The position numbers and the translations under genes were made by a program. The notes under the pieces were generated by a model, which ran no database searches, was not told the DNA's origin, and was given only the letters and a program-made list of their open reading frames with translations. From Sacculina carcini (Eukaryota; Arthropoda; Thecostraca; Sacculinidae), in contig OU696572.1 of the NCBI GenBank assembly GCA_916048095.2, forward strand, positions 12,273,164 through 12,337,163: a DNA stretch of 64,000 nt, given 5' to 3'. Shown piece after piece: positions 13,401 to 23,797 of this stretch (within the stretch, counting starts at the first letter, position 1; each line of letters begins with the position of its first letter).

Positions 13401-15378
13401 CCTGGTCTGGGTGAATGCAGCCTGTGTTCACTGGGTGCAAGCGTCGGGCTGGTGCAATAACATCGCCTGGAACGTCGGCCCGCTCACGGCACGCCAACAC
13501 AAGATGGCCATCGAGCGGTTCGAGTGGAACAAACTTCAGCGCTACAAATCCATCGTGCCCATGCAACACCTCACGTGGAATTTGGCGCGCAATATCCGCC
13601 CCACCGACCGTGAACTCTACAACAGCATCAAGTCAGTATGTCTGTATGTGTGTCGGTGTGTGTGTGTGTATATGTCTGTCTGTGTGTCGGTGGATACCAT
13701 TTTATGAGCCCCATTGTGTGCTTACTTGAGTGTGTATTCACTGATATATCGGCTTATTTGCATATGATATTGTCTCTGGTTCATGATTTATAACCTCGTG
13801 TATCCTGTGCTCACTGTGTTTGTGTGTGTGTGTGTTTGGCAGGCAAGTGTTGCTGAAGTGTTTACAGCAGGTGGTTGTTGTGACCGAGTTTGTCAAGCAG
13901 TGTTCGATTGATATCAAGTTTCACGGCCGTCAGAAGAACGAGAACTCGCACTATTGCGGCGTGTGTGAGGTATCGCTGCCTGTTCACTGTGTGTGTGTGT
14001 GTGTGTGTGTGTGTCAGTGTGTGTGTGAGGTATCGCTGCCTGTTCACGTCTCTGTGTGTGTATGTGTGTGTGTGTGTGTGTGTGTTTTCCCTGCTGGCTC
14101 TCATGTCTCTCCCTTTCTACAAAAATTAGGACTTCTCCCTATTAAGGCGCTTATTGACTACCGCATCTGTTTGATCATCCATTCCACTCTTATTCTCTGT
14201 AAGCCCTCGTACTTATTTGAACTTATATCCTTCAAGAAATCTACTCGTACACTTAGGTCATCTGATGATTTTCGTCTCTTACTGGAACCTGCTTTTCCTT
14301 CTAGACATTCTCACTATAATCGCTGTCTATCTATCTAAGGACCCCGTATTTACAATAAGCTCTCCCCAACACTACGTTCTATCACTTCTATCCCTGTTTT
14401 AGAAAAACAATAAGAAATTTTTCATGGTGAAATCGTATTATACTCTAGAGAACATTGTCTATATTAGTGATGATTATAAGGTGTAAATTATCTCTCTTCT
14501 TTCTTTACCTTTCACTTTCTGTGTGTGTGTGTGTTTCTGTGTGTGCGCTTGTGTGTGTGTGTGCGCGTGTACAGCGCCCTAGAGACCCTCTAGGTGTAGG
14601 GCGCTATATAAATATCTACCTAATGTAATGTAATGTGTGAGGTATCACTGCCTGTTCACGTCTGTGTGTCTGTTTGTCGCTGAGTTCTAGTAGCCAGCAA
14701 ACAGTGCTGTCGTCCAATTATCATATACATTTCAGTTTAAAACCTCAGTTTCAGTTACATTTCAGTTTAAAACCTGTCACAGTTTTTGCTCGGTTGAGTT
14801 TGCCTGTATTGTGATACACTTCAACTTGCAGAGCTGGAGAGAGATTTCCTCATATTTGAGTATTCCGATATTGGAGAGAGTTAGTCTATAACCCGTGTGT
14901 GTGTGTGTGTGTGTTGGTTAGGTGGAGGTGTTTGGCATGTTGTTGGTGAAGCAGCAGGAACGGCGCCACGTGGTTCACTGTATTGACTGTGCTCGTCGTC
15001 ACGCGCCCTCTCTGGCCGGCTTCATTTGTCTCGAGGAATTCACACTGCAAGAACTCACCGACGTCTACGACAACTTCCAACTGCACGACTCGGTGTGTCT
15101 GTCTGTCCGTGTGTCATTGTGTGTTTACATTTTACTGGATACATGTGTGTGTTTGTTGAGTTGTATTAGTTAGGAAACAGTTGTGACGGGAATGTGAAAT
15201 TCATCCTAGTTTTTTTAAACAGTGGAATATGCTATGAGAGGGAAAATATTCATTTTTCACAGGCTATATCTGATTATGTAACGTAAAGCAGTTTGTCATT
15301 TTGAATTCGACACCCCTACATGATTGCGTGTGTGTGTGTGTGTGTGTGTAGGTTTCAGCGCCGGCGGCGGTCACGTGA
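1..15378 (+). CDS. KDM6A: KDM6A/UTX-type histone H3K27 demethylase, 5' end outside window
   Basis: Fifteen exons join in phase: 3-129, 331-724, 2099-2361, 3220-3484, 3674-3776, 4347-4445, 8657-8829, 9517-10346, 11355-11560, 11849-12244, 12612-12748, 13302-13631, 13843-13969, 14922-15092, 15352-15378 (TGA), giving 1215 residues. Exons 1-3 are TPR repeats (e.g. [33 protein letters not shown]). Exons 4-8 are a low-complexity linker rich in Gln, Ser and Pro. Exons 8-12 hold the JmjC region, which removes methyl groups from H3K27 using Fe(II) and 2-oxoglutarate; the iron ligands are present as H and E in GHQEN (12636-12644) and H in CVHWVQ (13429-13431), so it should be active rather than a UTY-like weak form. 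Exons 13-14 carry the paired Cys of the C-terminal zinc site (HYCGVC, HCIDC). The N-terminal exons lie upstream of the window. Nuclear, MLL3/4 complex by family knowledge. Introns 2, 3, 6, 7, 9, 10 and 11 are repeat-expanded. Confidence 0.95.
725..1945 (+). repeat. Minisatellite containing copies of UTX exon 2 end and donor
   Basis: Irregular tandem array filling most of UTX intron 2. The unit (roughly 55-95 bp) contains a segment CCTGGTGTTTCATAGGGTCAG that copies the last bases of exon 2 (CCTGGTGCTCCATAG/GGTCAGTTG) including the 5' splice site, followed by CTGACACACTGATACTGA-type filler. About sixteen extra copies of the CATAGGGT(C/T)AG core are seen. Confidence 0.9.
2362..3165 (+). repeat. 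Minisatellite in UTX intron 3, donor-derived
   Basis: Array of units around 'TGTCAGTGGTGACATACTGA', 'CACACTGTATCACTTGAGTA' and 'CACAGTG'. The first unit resembles the exon 3 end and donor (TGTCAGCAACAG/GTGAAATACTGACACACTG), so the intron's own 5' splice site appears to be the seed. Confidence 0.85.
3842..4190 (-). mobile_element. Non-LTR retrotransposon (LINE) fragment, RT C-terminal end
   Basis: Minus-strand translation of 4033-3842 reads ...[47 protein letters not shown], the usual end of LINE-encoded reverse transcriptases; upstream (4190-4040) another piece reads [20 protein letters not shown] followed by [12 protein letters not shown], the segment just before it, now separated by a frame break. 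It is a dead 5'-truncated copy in UTX intron 5, antisense to the gene. Superfamily (Jockey/CR1-like) is not resolved. Confidence 0.8.
4500..8600 (+). repeat. 27/24-bp minisatellite of TGACGTAA units, about 150 copies
   Basis: Fills UTX intron 6. Unit TATGACGTAATTGCTGTTAC plus TATTGTT (27 bp) with a 24-bp variant lacking one triplet. Because both lengths are multiples of three, and no unit contains a stop in one frame, the array creates an artefactual open frame of over 1400 codons. Each unit holds TGACGTAA, a CREB/ATF-like half-palindrome. A 612-bp higher-order block is duplicated (6127-6738 repeated at 6739-7350). Confidence 0.95.
8850..9305 (+). repeat. CA-rich degenerate repeat in UTX intron 7
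   Basis: Degenerate short-unit array of ACACACTAACACACTGACAC motifs; no coding potential and no clear higher-order unit. Confidence 0.85.
10400..10610. repeat. (AC)n and (TA)n microsatellites in UTX intron 8
   Basis: An uninterrupted CA run at about 10410-10444 and a TA run at about 10586-10603, with AT-rich spacer between them. Confidence 0.9.
10865..11266 (+). mobile_element. LTR plus primer-binding-site stub, BEL/Pao-like
   Basis: In UTX intron 8. The segment starts TGTGTAAGACTATGG, has a TATA-like GATATATAAGCAC near 10962, and ends ...AAACTGTTACA at 11245, i.e. TG...CA termini. It is followed after three bases by TGGTGCCGTGACCCGGAT (11249-11266), which from memory is complementary to a tRNA-His 3' end with one mismatch and is the kind of PBS found in BEL/Pao elements. 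No coding region follows, so this is a 5' LTR with its PBS left after a deletion. Confidence 0.6.
11570..11795 (+). repeat. ACTGACTC-type short repeat in UTX intron 9
   Basis: Irregular units ACTGACACTGACTCACACTG, no protein similarity. Confidence 0.8.
12250..12611 (+). repeat. Minisatellite of about 55-60 bp in UTX intron 10
   Basis: Seven or so units of GAACTGTGTATAAGTCTGTT then TGTATTCATGTGTGTGTGAG; runs directly into the exon 11 acceptor. Confidence 0.85.
12785..13245 (+). repeat. Minisatellite in UTX intron 11
   Basis: Units of ACACATTGACACATTTTCAC followed by ACATTGATATACAC, about a dozen copies with small changes. Confidence 0.85.
14096..14637 (+). mobile_element. CR1/L2-like LINE 3' end in UTX intron 13
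   Basis: Reads [20 protein letters not shown] and, later, [21 protein letters not shown], a decayed match to the C-terminal end of CR1/L2-type reverse transcriptases, then a non-coding tail containing GGGCGCTATATAAATATC and an (ATGTA)n-like terminus CCTAATGTAATGTAATG. Broken by stops and shifts. Sense orientation relative to the host gene. Confidence 0.7.
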
Positions 15379-15998
15379 CATAATCAGTTGTTGATATGCG
15401 CTGGTCACGTGATGTGTGACGTGTGCTGCTAGTGACAATTATGACGTATTTCTGGCGCGAGAGCCCCAGAAAGAGAGAGTGAGGGGAACACATGAAACAA
15501 GACAGAGTATATGAGGATATTGTTTCTGTGCAGCAGACACTGCCACAAATAATTATGTGTGTGTGTGTGTGTTTAGCGAGGTTAGATTAATTGATTTAGC
15601 TCTTGACAAAATTATATGGAGCTAATTGACACGGCGACGGGGTCATTGACCCCTCGTCTTATCATTGACCTGTGTGTGTGTGTGTTAGTGATTTGAGCGC
15701 CTCATCAAGACTACCTCTGTACCTGCCAGGCAGTTTCATCGTTCACGTATAATTATTATTATAATAATAATGTGTGTGTGTGTGTGTGTGTTTGTATCTC
15801 ATCTTCATATCAGTTCAGTTCACAAAATCATGTGTTTTGATTTGTTTTATGTTTTTCAGAGTGTACCAATGTGTTACTGTCTGCAATGCAAATACATTTA
15901 AGACTTAATAGTTTTCGTGTTTCATTTATTTTAATTATTATTAATTACAAGTAAGCCCAGTAAAACGGGAAAAGTGCAAGCACTATTACCACCATTGT
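15379..15998. other. UTX 3' flank
   Basis: Non-coding, with three short (GT)n runs and an ATTATTATAATAATAAT block near 15752. No clear AATAAA seen close to the stop; the 3' end of the transcript is not placed. Confidence 0.6.
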
Positions 15999-16335
15999 GG
16001 ACTGCGTGGTGCAGTTGTTAGCATATCCGCCTCACAAGCGGAGGGACCGTGGTTCAAATCCCGGCGGAGCAGAATTTAATTGGGCGAATTATATAATCCC
16101 ACAATCCCTGTCCACCCAGCAGTAAATGATGGTACCAGATATCAGTCATGTGTTGTGTCATGCATTCTGGGGAGGTGGCCCTCTCTAATACGTCTTTCGT
16201 CCTTGTGGCGTCATAGCGTGGAGAGGGTCGGTTCTGTGGTGGTAGCGAGCTGCACGGGACACACCTGTGTGTTCATAAGCTTCGGCTTCTTCCCGTGTAG
16301 CAGCTGTCACTTAGCCTTTAACCATTAACCATACT
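15999..16335 (+). mobile_element. tRNA-derived SINE
   Basis: Head GGACTGCGTGGTGCAGTTGT then TAGC has an A-box, anticodon stem-loop CCGC-CTCACAA-GCGG (anticodon CAC, valine-like) and B-box GGTTCAAATCC. The acceptor ends (GGACTGC and CGGAGCA) do not pair, so it is not a functional tRNA gene. The body contains CACCCAGCAGTAAATG, a motif seen in many marine invertebrate SINEs, and the tail TTCATAAGCTTCGGCTTCTT recurs at 25990, proving a dispersed family. Confidence 0.8.
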
Positions 16336-16721
16336 CCATGTACTGGAGGCACCCATAAAACTTAAAGTATGAGAAATACTAGTTTAGTCATTAAACTGGG
16401 AGCTAATTCAGGAAGAAACGATCATAAAGCGAAAATAATAAACTAAAACGCATTTGTTCTCATGTAAAATTATTAGTGCTGAAGTATTTGCAGACGTCGG
16501 TTCAAAACGAACAGAATGGTACTTCAAACCTCCTGTTCTATACTATTGTGTGTTTCGCTCAATAAGCGCACACCGATACTCTTGAAAAAACCTATTTTCG
16601 GTTGAGAACAGAACAAGCCATTGCTTTCATCCTTTCATTCATGTATTTTTCCAGCCTTCATGTCAACAGAATCAAAATATGTAATTAAACCAAAACTGGA
16701 AAGGCAATTGAAGCTGAATAG
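16336..16721. other. Non-coding spacer
   Basis: AT-rich sequence without recognisable genes between the SINE and the hAT element. The last 8 bases (CTGAATAG, 16714-16721) are the left copy of the hAT target duplication. Confidence 0.6.
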
Positions 16722-17363
16722 TAGGGCTGGGCAGGAACCGTAAATATTGATACTCACGGTTCCGGATCTGTAGGGCAGTGGAACCGTTGGAACCGGTTCC
16801 GGAACCGGTTCCGCTTGGATGATAACATATATTTTCTGTGCGCATAGGTAGGGACCACTCAATGTTTAGAGAGCACCCAAAGGGAGAAGACACAAAATAG
16901 AGTTGGCATAGATGAACGTGTGACTGGGAAAATAACAAATGTTTATATAAATTCAAAATTTATTGAAAGTCAAAGTTCTATCAGTTTCATTATAGTGGGT
17001 ATTCTCACAAAATTAAATTCAAAGTTTCATAAATTTCAGTTTTTGGGGGGGGGGGGGGCTCCTCATTGTTTTTTGGGTGAGTGAAACAAATAACTCTTGA
17101 CTACGGCCCTGTAATTAGAAGAATAGCTTTAATATTCAATGAAGACATGTACAAGGCATTATCATCTCTATATTTAACAACAGAAAAATGCATACAACGC
17201 TGACACAATAATGTGGCTAATGTTGCAAAAATGTGCTAAATAATCAATGTACTTTCCAATATAAACAATGTTTGCGTATCACCTGTTACATAATATCTCA
17301 AACAAACAATAATTTGATTTTGGCTGTTGCCCGAAAACGTTCGCTTATTCCGTAACACACACG

Positions 17364-17494
<131 letters not shown>

Positions 17495-17510
17495 ACAAAA
17501 CGCGTATATA

Positions 17511-18725
17511 TTACATATTTTTATTCAAAAAGATAATCATATTTATGTTTTCTTCTTTGAGACTGTTCCGTCTGTGTGATGTCAATTCACCGGCTTTTGA
17601 AAATAAACGTTCAGATGGAACGGAAGATGCCGGTGTGCACAAATAATTTGTCGCCACTTCATGTAGTCGAGGCAGTAACAACGCTCGGTCCCTCCACCAT
17701 GATAATGGATTCACTTCTCGGGAGACGTGGAGTTCCGCTAGGTACCTTTCCATCTCTAATATAGGGCCTGTCGTCGGCTGTGAAGTACTCTGTACTAATT
17801 GATCCACATAGGCGTCAAAACGACTCCAAAGCGATTTTTTGTCATGCTGCGTCCTGGTGGTGGTGGCGGCCCGACATGTACTACTTCCAGCACTTTCCAC
17901 AATATCGTCTGGGCGCATCTCACGTACCAGATGTTGTTCTACCTCTTGAATTTTTGTCTCATCATGGAACGGTAGTTTTTTTAATGTTGGATCCAGAAGT
18001 GTAGCGGCTTTTATGATGAAATATTCACATATCCCAGAGAGCCTTCGGTTCGTCTGAGCAATGAGCTCTCTGCCAAGTGAATCTTGAGCATTCAACAGAC
18101 CTTCATTCGACTTGAAAGTGGAATTGACACACTCTTTGATGCTGTTCACCATTGGGATCACCTTTGAAATAAACGTCACCTTTTTCAGCCGACATTTCTC
18201 TTGAAGCCTCTTCAAAAGGCTCCAGTGTGTTGATTGTGTTCTTCAAGAGCGCAATATCATCACTTGACAGACACATGTCATTTTTACCCAGACAGCACAA
18301 GGTGTAAGTTACGTGCTCATGTTGCTCAAGATATCTCTCCATCATGTAGTACGTAGAATTCCATCTGGTGTCCACATCCTGTATCAATTTTTGGAGCGCT
18401 GGTTGTGTTGATCTTGCACTTGGGTCAACCTATCGGAGACTTTAACACTGTGATGGAAGAATCGTGCAATGGCTTTAATCTTGTCTTTGAGCCCCTGAAC
18501 TGTCCCAGTGCTCCTGATCGAGATTTGAACCACAAGATTCAAGGTATGAGCGAGGCACGGCAGATGTTCAACACCGAGTAATCGTATAGCTGCAGTCATG
18601 TTGGCAGCATTGTCAGTTACAACTGACCGAACCTTACCAAATATACTCCACTCGTCGCAAACATTTTCTAGTATATTTGCAATATTTTGTGAGGGTACAA
18701 TGGTACATAGTAAGTAACTTCTCAC
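17511..18725 (-). pseudogene. hAT transposase, frameshifted
   Basis: Three overlapping minus-strand frames. 18725-18384 includes VVTDNAANM, the DDE/RNase H-like core segment, and HLPCLAHTLNLVV. 18387-18103 begins MIQDVDTRWNSTYYM, a signature of ZBED/hAT transposases. 18215-17511 ends with the hAT dimerisation region (NPLSWWRD, ASSVPSERLFSKAG, RRNSL). The frame changes at about 18385 and about 18180 show it is no longer functional. The BED zinc-finger N-terminus is not recognisable upstream. Not domesticated as far as can be seen. Confidence 0.88.
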
Positions 18726-20467
18726 GTACTGTTTGAAATGCTATGAACGAGGTAATATGGAAATGGAAAATACGAAAAATATGAACTTGAATAGTTCTAT
18801 ATTGGACAGGGGCATATTGGCAATTTCACAATTCCATATTAGCGATATAATGGGCGTTCTCGGGTAAAAAAAAAGTTACATTAGGGAAGAAGTATGTTAG
18901 TTATTAGTATGACTAAATGCTTAAATGATACAGTATACGCCGAGTTCAATAAAAGAGTGATTTTCCCCTTAACGCCCTCATTGAGTGATCATTATGAGAT
19001 ACAATGATGAACATTGTGCACATTTTCGTAATAATCGCAATGTCACTCAGGCCCCTCTGATTCGCTACTAATGTTGGAACACTACAATACTAAATTTAAA
19101 AAAGATTGAAATTGATAAACATGCCATTTTAATAAGTGCAAACAATTTCTAACACTAAACATTTATGCACGCTAATGTATTAAAATAAGGCAAAGACAAA
19201 TTTTACTCACCACTCAAGTGTACACGGTGGACCTCACTAGATTCAACTGAACAGCTCAAACACTAGTTGAGATGTTGGCGCTGGTAGTTTGACTGACAAA
19301 TTATTTGTCCTTAGCCGCGTACAACCAAGGCAGCCTGCTGATTTCAGCCATAACAGACTCTGAGTGAAAACAAGGTTTCCGCACAAATATGACCAGATTC
19401 ATCAATGTCCACACTGGCTGACGTCCATCCGGTATTTTCACGTACATTTCGTTCGATACAAACAAACTTAGCAGGCATCTTTCTCGCCTGGTTCACACCT
19501 GCATGGGTTTTCACATTCTTTGTGGGCGACACGTCAAATGTGATCGATTTGCCGTGATCACAGCTTTAGTCATGTATGTGTGTGTGCATTAGAATGGGTG
19601 GGTTATTTACTTTTTCAAAAGTTTAACTTGTACCAAGTTGCGGTAAAGACATTTTTTCATGCTGATTCCGAAAATGTATATTTTATCGGATTAAATGAGA
19701 AAACCTTTCCCGGAAGTCAAGTTGAAACATCCATTTTGTCGTAAAATTGCGATCGTGTAGCGTTTAATTGGCTGCCTTTGATTAATAATTATTGTTGTTT
19801 GTTTGTTCGTTTTGTTTGTTTGATTGTTGAATTTTAATTAAAGTCACCATGAAAATGATGCAGTTTTCACGCAGATTTAGAAAATGTTGTATCAACATTC
19901 ATGCGATTTTTTTCGCTCAAATTAGCTGAAAATGCGGTTATTTAATGAAATTCGGGTAATCATACGCCAAAAAATAATATATTAATAATTTATTGAATAA
20001 AATAAGTGTAATAAATGATATGTATTACATTTAGTATTATACCTCGTGTAATATGCCTCTGTGCGCACAAACTTACTTGTAAACAAAATGTACATGTATT
20101 TCAGATAAAAAACAATATAACACGCATTTTTAAACAAACGTGAAAATCTGCATTCACCGCAATTTTATACTAGCATTAATTCTAAAACCGACACACCGTA
20201 GTGTTCATGTAGTGTGCGCGCAATGCACGTACATTTTCCTGTCAGTCCTGATGCTAAGATCCGTGTGGACCCGGAGTCCGAGAATCGGAACCGTGTGGAC
20301 TCGGATCCGTGTGGACCCGGATCCGAAAATCGGAACCGTGTGGACTCGGATCCGTGTGGACCCGGTTCCAGAACCGGTTCGGAGTCTCGGACCCGGTTCC
20401 AATATCCATGTAGCAGAATCGTCAGAACCGGTTCCGGGACCGGTTCCTGCCCAGCCCTACTGAATAG

Positions 20468-21392
20468 CTTGTGTTGCCTGCATTCGCTCATTCTTTTTCT
20501 TATTATTTTCCCTGTCACTTTATTAATTATATTTACACATGTAAAATTCGGGAAATAATTAATGGAACATTTTGATTTGGTGTTGACGTAATTTTAAATG
20601 TAAATAACAACATACTAAATTACCGGCAAATTCCAGTTTGTGCAAATATGGGGATTTGATTTTTGCCAGCCTTATAAGAGTGTGCGTCGCATATGTATCG
20701 CTTGGCGCTTTCGAACGCGATTTGTGATGTGATCGTTGAAGGTCGTTTGTTCGATGATGCTTCGCCTTTTCTTAACGGTGTTGATAGCATTATTTAGTCT
20801 TCTTCTAGGTGAGTCGCATGGGTGCTCTGCTTTATTCTATGATTGCGTATGTTGCTTTTGTTTGCGTCTAGTTGGCTTGTGGTAACGACTTCTCTTGTGC
20901 TGCTATAACGGTATTCGCAACGCAATTTCTCAGCTTGGTTTATCTTGTTTCCGCTATAGGCGTGTTACGCTCAATTGGTCTGTGGTGTATTGAATGTTTT
21001 AGTTTGTCATGTTTTTCCTGTTTCGAGTAACATTTTAGACAAACCCCGTTCAAAGTATAGGATTTGTGGGGCTCTTTTGGAATTGTTTGCAATCTAGAGG
21101 GTTTTTTATATGGGCTTAGCATTAATGGCTTGTGATTCGCCATTATCGGAGCTGGTCGATTTATAATGGAAGTTCATCGGAGAATGCTTTGAAGCGGCCA
21201 ACAGTTTTGTTCATTTCTATAAAGTATAATTTATAACTTTTGGCCATAAAAGCAAATAAATGTTGCGCAACCACGTTGGTACTGGTACTTTACCGTCAAT
21301 CTTTCATATTGCGTGTATGTTTGTTTTTCCGTTAGGCTCGCGTGTTTGTGTGAGAGAGTGAGTGATAGTGAGAGAGAGAGTGTGTGTGGAGC
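20468..21392 (+). other. Spacer and probable SIN3 leader region
   Basis: Contains TATAAGAGTG at about 20671, a small ORF at 20754, a good donor GTGAGTCG at 20809 and a pyrimidine-rich acceptor TTTTTCCGTTAG at about 21334. A 5' non-coding exon of SIN3 spliced from 20808 to about 21335 is plausible but unproven. Confidence 0.4.
20754..20885 (+). CDS. Small ORF with signal-peptide-like N-terminus
   Basis: ATG ATG start then a 16-residue hydrophobic run (LRLFLTVLIALFSLLL), continuing unspliced for 43 residues with several Cys to a TAA after GLVGLW-like codons (VGLW). The GTGAGT at 20809 and CTAG at 20871 would define a 63-nt intron that also keeps the frame and ends at the same stop. It lies about 80 bases after a TATA-like motif and 640 bases before the SIN3 start. 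It may be a secreted peptide, an upstream ORF in the SIN3 leader, or chance. Confidence 0.25.
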   Translation: MMLRLFLTVLIALFSLLLGESHGCSALFYDCVCCFCLRLVGLW

Positions 21393-23164
21393 ATGAAGCG
21401 GCACGATCCCTCGTCGACCAACTCTGCTGCTTCTGTTGCTGCTCCGCTGCAGCACGCGCCGTCTGCCGCCGCGCACTCGCTGTGTGTCAAGCCGGCCGGT
21501 GCTGAATCAGTGATGGTAGTGGGCGGCAGTGTTGGCACTGGTGCTGGGGTAATTAGCGGACCGACTGTCCCCGCCGCAGCCACAGCTGCCGGGTCTGTGG
21601 TGTGCGTGGTGCCGCCGGCGCGTCGATCTCCGTCGTCATCGGCGGTGGTGGTGGAGACCGGCGCGCAACCATCTCCTTCTCAAGGTCCGGTCGTAACTGC
21701 GGCTGTTCGTCCGGCGGCATCGCGTCACATGCAGCCGTTGCGTCACTTGCAATTGCCGTCTGTCGTGCAGAGAAGCGGTGTGTCGGCGGTGTGTCCGCCA
21801 GGCGCCGTCACTGTCGCTGCCTCCGCCCTGCCTCAACCTCAACTGCTGACGGCGCTGGCTCAGGCCGCATCCTCAGGTCCGCACGCGCAGTACCAGCGCT
21901 CGCAGCCGGCCGCCGCTCACTCGGCGTCCTCGGTGTCCTCTGCGGCGGCGGCGGCGGCTGCTGCCGTATACGGCGAGAACTTGAGTGTTCGGCGAGAATG
22001 CTCCTCGCCGTATCAGTCGAGCACTGCACCACAACAACAACAACAACAACAACAGTCAACACAACATGTGAGTGTGGCTGTGCGTTCTCTCTTATTAAGT
22101 GCGCAACCAGAAGAATTCACGCAGGACATTTTACTGTTCCTTCACCGTCATCACGACAATACAATGAAAACAACCTAGCAACGGGCACTTCTATTTCATA
22201 TCGATAAAACACCAAAATTCAACGCCTAAAACAGAACCCACATGATTGTGGCTAGTAATATACATTAGCAAGGTAGATCAGCAAATACAAACAAATTGTG
22301 CATGTCAAACGTGAAGTTTAATCATGTTTTAACTGCTTGTTGTTGTTTGAACCATAATTGATTGTATTTTAGGTACTTCTAGGCACTGACCTAGCCAGTC
22401 ACGCACACACGCAACCTATATTGACTGGCTTCGCTTGTGAATGTTGCCAGATGGTGGGCGGGGTTGCCAGTTCGACACAATGTCTGGCAACCCCAGTATC
22501 CTCATCGCAGGCACTCCCGGGTTCCAGTAGTACAGTTTCGGGAGCCAGTGTTGCAGCAGGAACAGGCAGCAATACACAACACGCCAGTATCACCCCTCAT
22601 GTGGCACATCAGGCCAGCTTGAGACGAGTCAGTTCAACCCTCTCTCTCTCCTCTCCTCTTCCTCTTCTACACCCCTCATGTGGCACATCAGGCCAGCTTG
22701 AGACGAGTCAGTTCAACCCTCTCTCTCTCTTCTCTTTCTTTTCTACACCCCTCATGTGGCACATCAGGCCAGCTTGAGACGAGTCAGTTCAACCCTCTCT
22801 CTCTTCTCTCCTCTTTCTCTTCTACACCCCTCATGTGGCAGATCAGGCCAGCTTGAGACGAGTCAGTTCAACCCTCTCTCTTCTCTCCTCTTTCTCTTCT
22901 ACACTTGATATCTAATTTTCTTCTACACTGATTCTTCTCTGTTTCTTCTAATCTTGATATACACTGACTTCTCTTACCCTGTTCAATTTGTTGATAGTGT
23001 TCGGTATGTGTGTGTATAAAGTTGTCAGTTGTCCAACTCGAAATACGGAACAAGACAAAGCGCATAAGTTATTTTGGCGTATATTTGTGGGAATTTGGGA
23101 GATTGTGTGTGTTATAGTGTTAGTAATACAGCATGTGTGTATCATGTGTGTGTGTGTGTGTGTC

Positions 23165-23195
<31 letters not shown>

Positions 23196-23765
23196 ACAGT
23201 CGACCGTGCCTGCTCCGTCTGTCACTGCTCCGTCAGCCGGCGCAGTTGTCGCAGCATCCACCTCGACTGTCAAACAGCCGCCGACCGCCGCCCCGTCCAA
23301 CACGACCGTCGACCACGCGCCCCCTCCCCTCTCCTCGGGGGGCCAGCAGCAGGGGGGCACCACGGCTCCCGGCTATCACCGACTGAAAGTGGAAGATGCG
23401 TTGTCCTATCTGGACCAAGTGAAGTCCAAGTTCCAGAACAACCCGGACGTTTACAATGACTTTCTCGACATCATGAAAGAGTTCAAGGCACAAAAGTCAG
23501 TTGTTTTTTCTTCACTCGATCTCTCTCTTCCTGTTTATTTTCACCTCTTATCTTGCTCTTTCTCTCTTATTATATTTCCCCTTCTCTCCCATTCGCTCCA
23601 TTTCTCTCTTTTTCTGTTTGTTCTATTTTCTTTGTATGTTTCTGTTTGCCGTAACAGACAGTCAAATTGAATTTCATCTCACGCTATCATTGGCTATTTG
23701 TTTATGTTGGCCTGGCATTTATTGCATCCACGTCGTTCTGTATGTATATGCTGCTGTTAAGGTTG

Positions 23766-23797
<32 letters not shown>

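Noticed and set aside
15999-16075. tRNA-Val (CAC) gene
   Set aside because: Acceptor stem does not pair and the sequence continues into a SINE body shared with another locus.
19344-19532. 62-codon minus frame as BED finger or N-terminus of the hAT transposase
   Set aside because: No zinc-binding pattern, and no continuous link to the transposase core; left unassigned inside the element.
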